A stretch of DNA of 64,000 nt, from NCBI GenBank assembly GCA_021234155.1, contig JAJEKV010000001.1:37866826-37930825 (forward strand), given 5' to 3'. The translations under genes were made by a program, and so were the position numbers. Source of the DNA: Isoetes taiwanensis. Taxonomy: Eukaryota > Streptophyta > Lycopodiopsida > Isoetales > Isoetaceae. Positions 1 to 11,047 of this stretch are shown here, piece by piece; position 1 is the stretch's first letter, and every line of letters starts with the position of its first letter. The notes beneath the pieces are model-generated. The model had not been told where the DNA came from. It made no database searches and was given only the letters and a program-made list of their open reading frames with translations.

Positions 1-96
1 TGCTGCCTCCGCTCCATCTACTTCTCACTCGACCTCGCTTCCCGTCCTTCCCCCGTCCAACTCAGTCGCGATACCATCCCTGCTGACAAATAGGAA

Positions 97-480
97 TTGT
101 GCCTCCGGGTGGTCTCATGGAATTGTCGAGGCTTCCCTTGGCAGAAGGGGGACAGTCTGAACTCCGTGGCAGCCGATATGGATCTCATCTTTCTCATGGA
201 GACATGGGAGCATGCTGGGCACAGGCTACCTGATCTGCCGGGTTACCAACATTTCTCGGTCTTCAATACGCATGCGGACGCGGAGGGGTCATGGTGGAGT
301 GGTTTGCTACTACCCGGACAACCTTGGCACATTCGGTTACCCTCCAGGAGAAGGCAGAACCGGAACAACCGGTACTTGTGGGTTCGTGTGCATAATACCA
401 GTGGCAACCCTCTTTTTCTGGGCGCCTGTTATTTCCCTCACGCAGAGCACCTTCTATCGCAGCCACCCCGATGCGGATAG
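97..480 (+). pseudogene. LINE endonuclease domain fragment
   Basis: This 127-codon open stretch encodes the N-terminal part of an apurinic-like endonuclease that nicks target DNA for LINE insertion. SWNCRG (about residue 8) and LMETWE (about residue 34) correspond to the metal-binding Asn and Glu motifs of the family. The frame then stops where the central and C-terminal endonuclease motifs (GDFN, SDH-like) should follow, and downstream pieces lie in other frames. The domain is therefore truncated and non-functional. Confidence 0.75.
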
Positions 481-1216
481 GATGGACCCTTATGTCGATC
501 TATATGATGACATACAGCAGCACCAGCGGTTGGGTAGGGTCGCCCTTCTTGAGATTTCAATGCACCGGACGGGAGTAGAGCAGCCCATGCGACTTGACCC
601 CCCACGACGATGTCCTCGGCAGCCCGCCCCGAAGCAAACCTGGCGGATGACAGCCAGGTCACTCGCTTTGGCTGACAGTTGCTCCTGCTATGTGGTATTT
701 TTGACTTGATAATTTGCAACTACTGTCCACGGTGGCCCGATTCTCGCAAGTACACATGCATTGTGACAACAATGGGGAGGGTCTAGTGTGGTGGACTATG
801 TGCTTGTAGTTGCGCCAAGATATGCATCTCATCGGTCGTTTTAGGGTGGGCACGGGACATCCGGGATGAGGAGGTCGACTCAGATCACCTCCCACTTTAT
901 TTGGACCTGGTTTGGCAAGCCGCTAGAACCCCCACTATGCCAGCCCCTCGCCGTCCTCAGTTGAGACTAGATTATGAGCAGGCAGAGGACTACGCCGAGA
1001 TGCCGAGATGCTCATGGACGCCCTCCCAGTAATTCTGCGGACCTCCACACTAGAGCAGCAAACAGACCAGCTGACTTCGCTATTACGGGATGCACGGACG
1101 GGTGCTTTGGCGACCCCCATCGCCTTCGGGGTTAGCAACATTCCCGCGACCCGATGGTTTGATGCGAGTGTAAAGAACGCTAAGCGGCAGTCCGTCACAT
1201 TCGGATCCGGTACGCC

Positions 1217-2210
1217 TTGCAGGCCACCCACGCACCCGCGCCCATCCGAAAGGAGACAAAGGCGCGGTACCTTGCCAGGCATCAGGGGGAGATGTTCGGC
1301 CTGCTGGACACTCATCCTCGAACCTTTTGGCGCAGAGTGCTTCGAAGGCCAGCCCAGCCTACAGGGGACATCACACCCGGGCAGTGGGAACAGTACTTGC
1401 AGCAGCTCTATGACCCGCCGAGGGACGCCAGACGCCCATACCCCGGGGATGGCCCCCATTGGTTCTCGTGGAGGAGGATGTTGAGGAGGGCCCTGCAACG
1501 AATGGTGGCTAATGGGAAGGCAGGTGACCTCGATGGTATGCGTGCCGAAGTTACTCAAATGGGCAGGGCAGCCGCTTGTGCCGGTCCTCACTACCCTATT
1601 CAACAGAGCATTGCGGGAAGGTCTCCCCCGAGGGTTGTTCCCATTCACAAGGCGGGCGACCCACACCGTCCGCCACCACGGACGATCATGGTCGATTCAA
1701 GATTTGCCAAACCGTTATCGGCATTCTCGAAAGCAGCAGATTGACCCGGGCGGAGGCGCAGATGTGCGAGCCCTCACACAGGCAGGCTTTAGACCCCGCC
1801 ACTCAACGATTGACCATATCTTTAGACTGCGGGCACTGATTGAAGACGGCGTAATCATCGGCGGGACTTGTATTGCCGCTTTGTGGACTTCGCGAAGGCT
1901 TTTGATACTGATTCCGGGAAAAGTCGTGGGCTAGATGCGTCAAGCGGGGCTCCCACGCCTGTGCGTAATGCCATCTACAAAGTTGTATGAGAGTTGTTTT
2001 GGCGTGATGCACCGGACGGGCCAAGCATTCACCAGTAGTATCGGTCCGGGGTTGCCCCTCTCGCCAACACTTTTTGGCCTCTACATTGATCGGTTTAGAG
2101 CCCGGCTTCGAAAGCATGGGGTGATGGCATACGGCTTTTGCACTGTGTCATCCGCCCGGCTCATCTCGGCGGACGATGTTGGCCTCGCCGCCCACACCCC
2201 GGTTATGTAG
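1217..2210 (+). pseudogene. LINE reverse transcriptase remnants
   Basis: Overlapping short frames together give the fingers and palm of a LINE reverse transcriptase. The copy at 21473-22098 keeps the same region in better order (CFVDFAKAFDTVP, GVRQGCPLSPTL), which confirms the assignment. In this copy the FAKAFDT segment reads out of frame and the RQGCP segment is eroded to GPGLP. An ADD box is still visible near 2168-2176. At least three indels separate the blocks. Confidence 0.75.
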
Positions 2211-3551
2211 TCTCACCGATGCCCTAGACACATTTTGTCGCTACGTGACATGCACGGAATCGGCCAAGACCGTGGTGGTTCTCATATCCTCTTCACGCCA
2301 CCCCATGCCTCCCGTGACTCACATATCGGGGACAAACCGTGGACGCCACGCCCACCTACAAGTACCTAGGGTGGAGTTTCCCTCCTCGCCTGGCGGGAGG
2401 CGCTCTATCCGCTGGCGGGTGACAAAGAGGGCCGGAAAGCTTTATGCCATGCGTAACAACAAATACCGTGCAGAGCTCTATGATTGGGGCCATCACCACA
2501 TCTGTTCGCAACCGGGTCGAAAGCCCGCCCTTCGCACGCAGGTCGAGGTTTGGGGCCCGGCCGCCTCTTTGGCGACACTGGAATGACTTGGAGCAGGTGC
2601 GTAAGGCATTTTGGCATGGGCACTTGGGGTGAAACCTTTAGTCCCCTATCGATTCGGCTGCAGAAATCGATTCTTGCCGCTTTAGCGGCAGCCCTTGATA
2701 GACACATCGCCTATTTTCGTAAAGTGGTTACTATGGGTGATGCTCAGCCCCGCGACCGGGCTTACATGCGTGGCAATGGGTCCGCAGCCGCTTAGGGCCT
2801 GTTGGAGGGGTAAGAGAGACTGGTTCGCCAGATGGAACGCGGCAGAGCACATATCGCGCAGTGGTGGACACAGCCGGCCGATCGTGGGATAGCCGCGGGG
2901 AGTACCTAGACGCTTTTGTTTCCTTGGCAAGCTCGGGATCCTGGCGCTCTAGAGCAGGTCAAAACGCCCATTACAAGGAGCACATCAACCCCGTGTTGGC
3001 CGGGGCCCCTGACTCTACTGCGCCCCTCCCGGTGCCCTGGCTGGACTCATTGCCTCCATTCGCATTGTGTGCCCACCATCTTCGTGATCGAGGCGGGCGG
3101 GTGGATTGGGGAGCCCCCGGCCAGACAGCTCGCTCGGTCCAAATCAAGCGGGTGCCATTGAGGATGAGTCTCACACTTTCCGAGTTGCCCCGTTGGTCGG
3201 ATCCGGGACGATATCGGCCCTTAGTACGGACGGACTTGCCCTTATATTTGCCTGATGAACACACCCGCCGCGTGCCTTGGGGTCTTACATTCAGGAGGTA
3301 ATTGGACTGCGAGGTCACCTTTGCCCCCGCTTTGGTCGCTTTCGATTAGGGCACTACGGGTGCGGTGCATGATCAGATATATTTGGGTGTTTTCGCATTT
3401 TATATGTTAGGACGGTTTGTCAACAGTCGATTGTCGCCACGGTTTTTCCTCGAAAACCCTTCCAAAGTGGGTTTTTAATCCGGGCAAGAATCGCTTGCGC
3501 TTTTTGTATTGGGTCCCATAGACCGATTGGCCTCCGTGGACGATAAAAGTA

Positions 3552-3579
3552 CCTTCCTTCCTTCCTTCCTTCCTTCCTT
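3552..3579 (+). repeat. (CTTC)n microsatellite at LINE 3' end
   Basis: Seven CTTC units directly follow the LINE end GTGGACGATAAAAGTAC. The position is that of a LINE tail, not an independent repeat. Confidence 0.9.
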
Positions 3580-3582
3580 ACA

Positions 3583-4677
3583 TTTGAGTATTAATAATTT
3601 TGAAATGCTGTTTGATCTAGCTTAGAGAAGTTGAAATACATTGTGCTTCCTTTGAAATGCATTGTTTTCTTTTGTTTCATTTGTTGGCACGTTGTTTTAA
3701 TTTGTGTTCACAAGAACGAACTGCCATTAATTGTTTTCATTTTTACTAGTAACTTAATGTCAAGAATTGAGATCCAATGACAATGGAATGCAATCCAAAC
3801 AACATAGGTTGCACTGAACATAAAGCACCCAATAAACAAGACATATCCAAAACTAGATTGCAAAGTAATTAACAATGTAGACCATACATAAAGTAGCTAG
3901 TAATATAGTTCTACAGTAGCTAGCAATATAGTTCTATAGTTGTTCTATATACTCTTGTTTCTGAAATTACATTACAAATATATCGGGCAATAAACCGTTG
4001 GTGGTAAATATTTAACATAGCTTGTTAGACATAGTGGGTACACATGGGCTATCATGTTGACGAATATAGGGCTTTACTGGCCAATTTTCCCCAAGTAATT
4101 CTATGTACCCAATGGTTAGAGGGACATTGGTGAAAAGAAGAGGGACTGTCCATACATTTTGATTCAACATAACACAGTGTTTGGAGGCAACTTGAAAGCT
4201 GGAGAAAGAGAATCCAAGCCTTAAAAAGCCATTCTAGTATGTGAAATTACACTTGTTGGACTTCTTTTCTCCTACTTATGGCAGCTAGAAATTAGGACCG
4301 AGGTTTCAATTTACATGTTTATAAGTATATATGTAAAAGCAGTTTCAAACAACAAAAGCAGAAGAGTGTCCAGCACAGATAAAGAGCTCTCCCTATGTCC
4401 TTGCAGGTCTAAACCTTGCAATCATGTTTGACAAGAGAAAGTTGAGCTACTGCTACAATTTATCTGATATTAATACTTGCGCAATTTACAACATTCAAGC
4501 CAAGAGTAATACCTGACTCTGTACAGATAATATGCATCAGAAAACTCCTTATGCAACTTGTAACGCTCCACAATTTTGTATGCTACCTTATACAATCCCC
4601 ATGTCCATACATTGTTATACGAGGAAGCAACATGTTTCAACACCCAGATAAACTGCCCACTGGCCTGCTAAATCTGC
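3583..4677. other. AT-rich spacer, probably intronic or 3' flank of the exonuclease gene
   Basis: About 1.1 kb of AT-rich sequence without an open frame that I recognise. Further exons of the minus-strand gene at 4678-5157 would lie here, but none could be identified by eye. Confidence 0.5.
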
Positions 4678-5157
4678 TCAATTATCTGAAACCATTTTGA
4701 TAAGAAATTCCCGAGAAGTAAAATCTTGCATATCAAACTGCTCCAAAAGAGAGACTGTAGAGTTATAGGTGCGCTTCTTTACTAGATCTAGAATAAATGA
4801 TTCTAGAAGACATTTAGTTTCATTATGTTTGTCAGTTTTATCAAACACTTGTGCATCACAACAATCTGTAATATCCTTGACTTTAACTCCAAAAACAATG
4901 ACAAGCTTGACAAGAACTCTTTCATCCATATTAACCTGCCCACATATCACTTCTTTAAACAATGCAGCGGCCAACTTTTTTGAAAGAAAGCTATCCTCAT
5001 CCGTTTTAAATGTCTGGTCAAGTGCCCTAAGAGAGCGTGTTACTAGATGGCTAAGGCCTTGACCAAACTGAGGATCAGTGGTAAGCAAGACCCTAAGACA
5101 ATTAACAATAAAGGTAGTTGGTCCAGGCTGAGGTGCAGCTTCCAAAGATCTTATAAC
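4678..5157 (-). CDS. Exon of a MUT-7/EXD3-like 3'-5' exonuclease protein (partial)
   Basis: This is a host-type exon, open for 159 codons after a plausible splice acceptor (TTGACAG before GTTATAAG, at 5158-5160). The protein has PQPGPTTF near its start, then LSHLVTRSLRAL and DERVLVKLVIVFGVKVKDI, and ends FLIKMVSDN. From memory this matches the helical N-terminal region of plant exonuclease mut-7 homologues, which lies before the DEDDy 3'-5' exonuclease domain. Nuclease catalytic residues are not in this exon. The last codons before TGA may be intron read-through. Upstream exons would lie to the right, where the 13.9-kb retrotransposon sits about 500 bp away. Family is fairly likely; gene integrity is unknown. 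Confidence 0.55.
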   Translation of the reverse strand, partial: VIRSLEAAPQPGPTTFIVNCLRVLLTTDPQFGQGLSHLVTRSLRALDQTFKTDEDSFLSKKLAAALFKEVICGQVNMDERVLVKLVIVFGVKVKDITDCCDAQVFDKTDKHNETKCLLESFILDLVKKRTYNSTVSLLEQFDMQDFTSREFLIKMVSDN

Positions 5158-5655
5158 CTGTCAAGACAATGCTTGAACCTTGGCACCAGCCTTTCCTTCC
5201 CCTGAATACATAATAGAAAAAAAACCAGCATTACATAATTGCAATAGAGTTTACAAATTCCAATAATGCTGTTATTGTAGGCAAAGCAGTGCTGCCACCA
5301 AAATGAAGTGTGAAATTTGTCTCCTTGTGCATGTCATCTAACAAAACCTGATGATTAGAAAAACTATTCATGAACCAAAGTTTAGGGTTCAAATCAAATT
5401 CTTGGGATTGAATTGCTCATCACGGCTTTCTAACCTTTCCAATATATTGAGACAATGCAACAATGGCTATACTTTAATTCTTCCAGCTGTAGATTTCATA
5501 GATCTGCAAATACCATGACGAACGAAGCATCAAGGTAAACGAAACTTAAAATAATGGAAAGCATCAAGATAACACAATTGTAATTTTGTCTAAAAATGCC
5601 ATGTGCAGTAGAACGAGATGGCAGAATCTTCATTCAACTTTTTGAATAAGCTGTG

Positions 5656-5660
5656 GGTTT
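5656..5660. repeat. Target-site duplication GGTTT, left copy
   Basis: GGTTT directly precedes the left LTR and is repeated at 19555-19559 after the right LTR. Five bases is the size expected for a Ty3/gypsy integrase. Confidence 0.9.
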
Positions 5661-7295
5661 TGTGACGCTCCCTGAACATATATGACCCTCGGACGTATAC
5701 ATACGGGGACTTTCCCCTCCCATGGCGACTGACTCGCCACGAGCAGGGCCCTCCGTCTAACTCGGACCATCTATGACAAGATGCTCGAGTGAAGGACACA
5801 GAGGGGTCATTCGGCCCACACCTTCAATGGGGCTCCTATGTCGCGGAAGCGTGAATACATGTTAGCACACAGCATAAATCATATATAAATAACCACCACG
5901 AAGGGTGGCACATCCATCCAAGTACTAACGGCAAAGAATATGCATCTAATCCTAAGGAAAACACCCCAAACCCATGGTTCTACCCCGGCTCAGACTCCAG
6001 TGAGGATCGACTGACGGCTAGGTCTCAAGAGATCAGCAAACCAAATCTTGACATGGCGTTGGCTGGCATAGAACATCGGCTAGGGTTGTCCACTCCATCC
6101 GCCCCTCCTGTGCACACTTTGCAGATGAGTCGAATCATGCTATGGAGTCACTATAGCCTTCCGGACACGCAGACTCAACGTATCACCCTTCCAGCCTACT
6201 ACAGGGTTCATGAAGCCCCGTCTGATGAGGCAGGTCAGGGAAGCGTCCCCTTCCAGGATCACAGGGTTCCCTGGGTGAGCTAGAGAATACGTGCCGCATC
6301 AGCGACCCCCGCATCCGTACCCAACTTACTCACCCTAAATCTACTCAAAGTGCAGGATGCTCCATACGGATCACACCTCTACACCCAGGGAGTGTCAGAC
6401 CCATACCCGGCCCTCTACGTGACCGGCTATCAGGCCTAGCCCACTGTAGGAGTCTCAGGAGCCTTTTATGTTCGTGCAAGACCCCACCCCCACTTCACCA
6501 GTGTGTCCCTTGTTTGGTGCTAAGTCATTCCATAGCATCCACGACTCGGTGGTCTCTTGTGCACAGGCCGCATCTAATGGGAATATTACAGGGCTCTATC
6601 TAGGAGCATACTATCATACATGAGCTCAGAGGTCTCTACCCCCCTTAATTCCCTCCATTTCCAGAGTAATACCATACAAAGAACTATCAATCCATCCTTT
6701 AAGAGCAAAACCATAATCAGAATATAAAGAGAACTTACCTTTACAATCAAGGGTTAGCTCCTATGAGTAAAACACAAAGAGAACAGACAAAACAACACAA
6801 CAAGTGCCCAACAAGGGCGCTACCCTAGAATTCTCAAGCTACACTAACCACCCACCTGAGTTCCTGCTGGACCCGTTATCATTTGGTGCTTCCATCTTCC
6901 TGGGACTTGGTGCTCAACTCTGGTTACACAGGTATAAGTGCTTTGGCAAAGGTGGCGCTCAGCTTGGCAAAAGGTAGGCGCTCAGCTCCTCAAGGTCGAT
7001 TATGGTTGATATGGGGGTGGTGATCCACCTTAATGGTTCAAAGTAGTATTCACCATGCTGGCCAATCGAGTTTGGCCAGGTGGCGCTTTCCCAAACCATA
7101 ATTAGCTTTAATTATCCTTTTTAAATGTTAATTCCTTAATTATAGGTTATTATCCTTAATAATTAAATTAGCATAGCTAATTTAATCCCTTTTAGGTCAA
7201 CCCCCTAGGTTACCATACTCCATGGTGGCGTATCTATACTGGGTGACGTGTCAATATATCTATACGTATACCGTATAAATACTTGGAACGTCACA
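5661..7295 (-). repeat. 3' LTR of the histone retrotransposon (1635 bp)
   Basis: The repeat begins TGTGACGCTCCC and ends GGAACGTCACA, giving near-perfect short inverted termini. It is nearly identical to 17940-19554. Differences are mostly single transitions, a 23-bp extra segment near 6960-6980 and a few short indels. Short open frames inside it (for example 6053-6283) also occur shifted or broken in the other LTR copies, so they are not genes. A TATAAATA-like box lies near the element-sense start of U3. Confidence 0.95.
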
Positions 7296-7308
7296 TTCTC
7301 CCCTCCTT
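7296..7308 (-). promoter_or_regulatory. Polypurine tract for plus-strand priming
   Basis: On the minus strand the sequence AAGGAGGGGAGAA ends exactly at the LTR start TGTGACG. Similar purine tracts abut the LTRs ending at 21174, 31379 and 54742. Confidence 0.85.
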
Positions 7309-8186
7309 AGAAATAATGCTGTCCTCAGCATTGGGGTTAGATACAAATATAGGAACTTACATTATGAAGGAAGATAATTCCTTATTTCTGAAGGTAATAG
7401 ACATGCACGCACACATAGTCATACTTCGTCATAGCATAGAAGGTGAATAAGAAGAAGGACAAACGTCGCTTCGGCAGGAGAGGAGGGATTCGAACCCTTA
7501 ACCCGTGGTTTTGGGGACCGTTGTTCTACCTTTGGAACTATTCTCTTAGGCAACAACCAGTTAACCAGCCCCAGTGTACATGGAAGCCAATTTTTACTGG
7601 TTCATTACATCTTCAAAATGTGTTAGGTCAGGAATTTGGAGTGTCTTATCCATCCACACATAACCGTCAGCTGCCGCATAGCATAGACAAGGTAAGATAT
7701 TGAAAACTTTAAAGTTTAAAACAGTTTAAGCACCGAGGTGCATTTGACATGATTATCATAATAAAAAAGTTCAAGGACCGAAGTCCAATATCAACATCTG
7801 AGTAACAACAAAACAAGACGTGTAGACAAAATAAAACCGAAGAAATCGGGTCATCAGCAACCCTCTGACATGGGCAGGTCACGTACTGCTCACTGGCCTG
7901 CACATGTCAGTATATCAGTATATATAATTAGATTGTGGTTGAAGGGACCACCCCCTATAATAAATAAAAGAAAACGCTATTTACCAGGGAACCTATCATG
8001 TCTATGGGTTGCAATTCATTGCAGCATAGGGAATGGTCAAGTTCCTATTATAGCCGAGATGAACGCAGCTTATTAACTATATGCTCTCCAAACAAGTCGT
8101 GGTCAGGTCAACATTGACAATACACCACGTCCTAGAGAACACAAAGGTGATCTCATCATCGGTAACTATTATTATTTACGATGCAT
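7309..8186 (-). other. 3' untranslated region of the retrotransposon
   Basis: About 0.9 kb between the chromodomain stop and the purine tract. It holds a degenerate tRNA-like sequence (7475-7548) and no recognisable protein. The short frame at 7443-7703 simply crosses the tRNA-like stretch. Confidence 0.7.
7475..7548 (-). tRNA. Degenerate tRNA-Trp(CCA)-like sequence inside the retrotransposon
   Basis: On the minus strand about 74 nt fold as a tRNA. The D-stem GTTC/GAAC is perfect. The anticodon loop reads CCCCAAA, giving anticodon CCA with the usual U33 changed to C. The T-arm contains GGGTTCGAATCCC. The acceptor pairs AAGAGAA with CTCTCCT, where two G-to-A changes break pairs. The GGTCxCCAAAACC anticodon arm and a 3' GCC are typical of bacterial and organellar tRNA-Trp rather than the nuclear type. 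It is probably a captured relic, not an active gene. Identification rests on the fold and on remembered tRNA patterns. Confidence 0.5.
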
Positions 8187-9730
8187 CTACCCCTCTAGAG
8201 CGCTACTCTTGGCAATGAAGCTTCCAAGCTTACCGCCGGCTGCGGGGTTGATAGCATCATTGATGGTGCGGCCTTGAGATTCCTTCATGAAGTCCGGATA
8301 GTGCTTCTCAAGATCTGTTTCCATTACCCACGTAGCATCCTCAACTGGCAAGTGTTTCCACTTGACCAGATATTGCAGCAGTTGGGTCCTCCTGGTCTGC
8401 TTATATGCTCGATCAAGAAGAGCTTCAGGCGCTATATCTAATTGCTCTTCTGTCATTTCAAGTAGGGTGGGTGTATCCAAGATCTCCTCTGGATCTGGGG
8501 TGTGCTGCTTTAGAAGACTCACATGGAAGACCTTGTGGATCTTCAAGTGGGGTGGCAATTCGAGGCGATATGCTTGTTCCCCAACACGTTCAGTGATCTT
8601 GAACGGCCCAGCCCATCTGGGTGCCAATTTCTTGCAGTTACCAATTTTAAGCTTGGCTTGTTTTACTTTAATCTTAAGCCAAACTGATTCGCCCACCTGG
8701 AAGACGCGTGGGGTTCTGTGCTTATCGGCTACACTCTTCTGACGACTGCGTGCCGCTAATAAGTACTCGCGTACTTCTTCAACCAAAGCTTGTATTTCCA
8801 AAAGGAGTTGTTGAGAAACCTCCACTTTAGAAACGGGGTTATGCCATGTGTCGGGAGTAAGGCATTGATAGCCATAATTTATCATGAAGGGAGACATTCT
8901 GGAAGACTCTTGTTTCATACTGTTATAGGCAAACTCAACTAGATAAATATAGTCAGCCCATTGTGATTGCTTACTCCACACATAACTACGTAGCATGTCC
9001 TCTATAATACGATTGGTATGTTCTGTCTGACCATCCGTCTGAGGATGATATGCCGAAATCTTTCCAGAAGGCACTTACAAATTTGGGATCCCTGTCGGAG
9101 ACAATAACTCGTGGCATTCCGTGCAATCTGAAGATCTCCTTTGCAAAAAGCAGAGCAGTATCAAAGGCTGTATCCGTGGTACGACATGGCAAGAAATGAG
9201 CCATTTTCGACAATTTGTCGACCACTACCATCAATGCGTCATATCGGCGGAGAGTACGCGGGAGGCCTACAATGAAATCCATGGTTATGACTTCCCACTT
9301 AGCATTGGGCACATCCAACGGTTGTAACTCTCCTGGAATCCTTAGTTGCTCAGCCTTGGTTTGTTGACACACTTGACACTGCTTAATGTACCTGGCAATG
9401 TCCTTCTTCATCGAAGGCCAGAAATAACTGGAGCGGATCTTAAAGTAGGTCTTCATAAAACCTGCATGTCCAGCTATAGGACTGTTGTGCGTGTCATGGA
9501 GAATGAGCTTACGTACTCCTGAAGTCTCAGGTATACACAACTTATCCTTGTAATATAACAAGGTGCCTTCTTTCTTATACGAACGGAAAGCTTCGCGCTC
9601 TTTATCTGTGCGAGCTTCCTTAGTCAAACTATCCCACACATCACGGAACTCGGGATCCGTGGCCAAGGTTTGTTCTATCTGTTTCCCAAAATCACTAGTG
9701 AGTGTAGAAATTGCATACAATGGGTTCGGG
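8187..9730 (-). pseudogene. Integrase with C-terminal chromodomain (pol 3' part)
   Basis: The integrase joins element cDNA to host DNA, and the chromodomain is thought to steer it to modified histone tails. Visible parts: the zinc-binding region with HDTHNSPIAGHAG and CQVCQQTK; the catalytic core with MDFIVGLP, VSDRDPKF and later TDGQTEHTNR, giving D, D and E; the GPFKITERVG segment; and a chromodomain near the end with LLQYLVKWKHLPVEDATWV. A frame change near 9055 removes roughly ten residues between the second Asp and the YHPQTDGQ motif. From there the frame is open for 295 codons to the stop at 8187. The left end of this block also needs a frame change from RNase H. The protein is not translatable as one chain. 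Confidence 0.9.
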
Positions 9731-10426
9731 TTACCAAGGGATGGCGTGACAAGGCACATTGTGTTTCCCAGGCTTATACATAATCTCAAAGTCATATTCC
9801 TCCAGAAATTCCATCCATCTTCTCTGACGGAGATTGAGATTTGGCTGGGTGGATAAATAACGGAGACTCTGATGATCCGTATCCAGCTGGAATATTCTAC
9901 CAAGAAGGTAGTGTCTCCATATCCGCAGAGCACGGACAACGGCTAACAATTCCTGATCATGGGTAGGGTATCGCTGCTCCATCTCGTTCATTTTCTTTGA
10001 ATCATAGGCAATAACCCTCCCCTCCTGCATTAGGACTCCACCGGTAGCAATTTTACTAGTATCCGTCGGGCAATGTGAGGACTGGTGCTGAGGTTAAAGC
10101 ATCCTTAAGCTGCTGAAAACCTACCTGGACTTTTGCTTTCCAGTGTTCAATCCAATACTTCACCTTCTCGTGCTTTGTGAGATCAGTAAGAGGTGCGGCA
10201 ATCTTTGCAAAATCCTTAACAAATTTTCGATAATATCCTGCTAGTCCTAAGAAAGTCCGGACTTCTGAAACATTACCCGGAATAGGCCAGTCTCTTACTG
10301 CCTCTATCTTTGCTGGATCTGTAGCAATGCCCTCTGCTGAAATGATATGTCCCAAATAATCCACCTTGGGTGTGGCAAACTTGCATTTAGAGAACTTGGC
10401 AAAGAGCTAATGGCGTCTTAGCTTTT
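9731..10426 (-). pseudogene. RT thumb/connection and RNase H remnants
   Basis: Positions 10056-10364 encode [12 protein letters not shown] and [15 protein letters not shown], the standard connection after a gypsy RT. The frame then stops at PDGY. A second frame (9731-10030) resumes with GGVLMQEGRVIAYDSKKM, HDQELLAVVRALRIWRHYL and TDHQSLRYL, which is RNase H. The bases that should encode the first catalytic Asp (the TDAS motif) are missing between the two frames. RNase H therefore appears inactive. Confidence 0.85.
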
Positions 10427-11044
10427 CTAGGGCCAACCGAAGATGTTTCTCATGCTCCCCCAGAATGTATCAAAGAAAATAACAACAAAATCATCCAAGT
10501 ATTGTCGGAAGACATCATTCATTAACCGCATAAACGTTGCGGGGGCATTAGTTAATCCAAAAGGCATAACGGTAAACTCATAATGCCCATATCTAGTGCG
10601 AAAGGCAGATTTATGAATGTCCTCCTCCTTAATCCTTATTTGATGATATCCGGAGCGTAAATCAATCTTTGAGAAATGCTTGGCCCCTTGCAACTGGTCC
10701 ATTAGATCGTCTGCCCTTGGCAAAGCGTAGCGATTCTTGATGGTATGCTTATTGAGCTGTCTATAGTCAATACACATCCTCAAGGAGCCATCCTTTTTCT
10801 TAACAAAAAGGATAGGAGCGCCAAAAGGCGAAACACTAGGCCGAATGAAACCTAGGTTTAGTAACTCCTGAAGTTGCTTCTTAAGCTCTGCCAACTCAGG
10901 GGGACTCATACGGTACGGGGCCTTACTGGTAGGCTTAGTACCTGGTTCCAGAGCTATCTCACATTCTACTCCTCTAAAAGGAGGAAGTTTCTGGATCTCA
11001 TCTGGAAAAAGATCGCTAAATTCTCGGAGAAGATTGGCAATCCC
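10427..11044 (-). pseudogene. Reverse transcriptase catalytic domain, catalytic box damaged
   Basis: The RT copies element RNA into DNA. Motifs in order: [64 protein letters not shown]. The catalytic stretch should read F-x-D-D-I-L-I-Y-S. Here it reads [10 protein letters not shown], so the second catalytic Asp and the following residues are lost by a small deletion that also shifts the frame (near 10455). The frame is linked to protease through one in-frame TAA at 11045-11047. The copy cannot have made active RT. Confidence 0.9.
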
Positions 11045-11047
11045 TTA

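Larger units (their letters stand above)
1..3579 (+). mobile_element. Decayed LINE (endonuclease + reverse transcriptase), 5' end outside window
   Basis: This is a non-LTR retrotransposon running off the left edge. Positions 97-480 encode an endonuclease/exonuclease/phosphatase start with SWNCRG and a METW motif. Positions 1217-2210 carry broken reverse transcriptase: LTTLFNRAL, then a frame-shifted version of the FAKAFDT block near 1870, then LPLSPTLFGLYID near 2060 and an ADD catalytic box near 2170. The C-terminal region continues in pieces to about 3300. The frame changes at least five times, so no protein can be made. The 3' end reads GGCCTCCGTGGACGATAAAA and passes into a CTTC microsatellite (3552-3579). 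Related copies or ends recur at 21473, 43376, 49483 and 57214. The clade cannot be fixed by eye. Confidence 0.85.

Noticed and set aside
1008-1666. Long frames on both strands of the first LINE (for example 935-1666 minus)
   Set aside because: GC-rich LINE sequence keeps antisense frames open. Only the plus frames contain reverse transcriptase and endonuclease motifs.
6053-6283. Open frames inside the LTRs (also near 18549, 30325, 30408, 53829)
   Set aside because: They appear in some LTR copies and are shifted or interrupted in others, and lie in non-coding LTR sequence. They are not genes.
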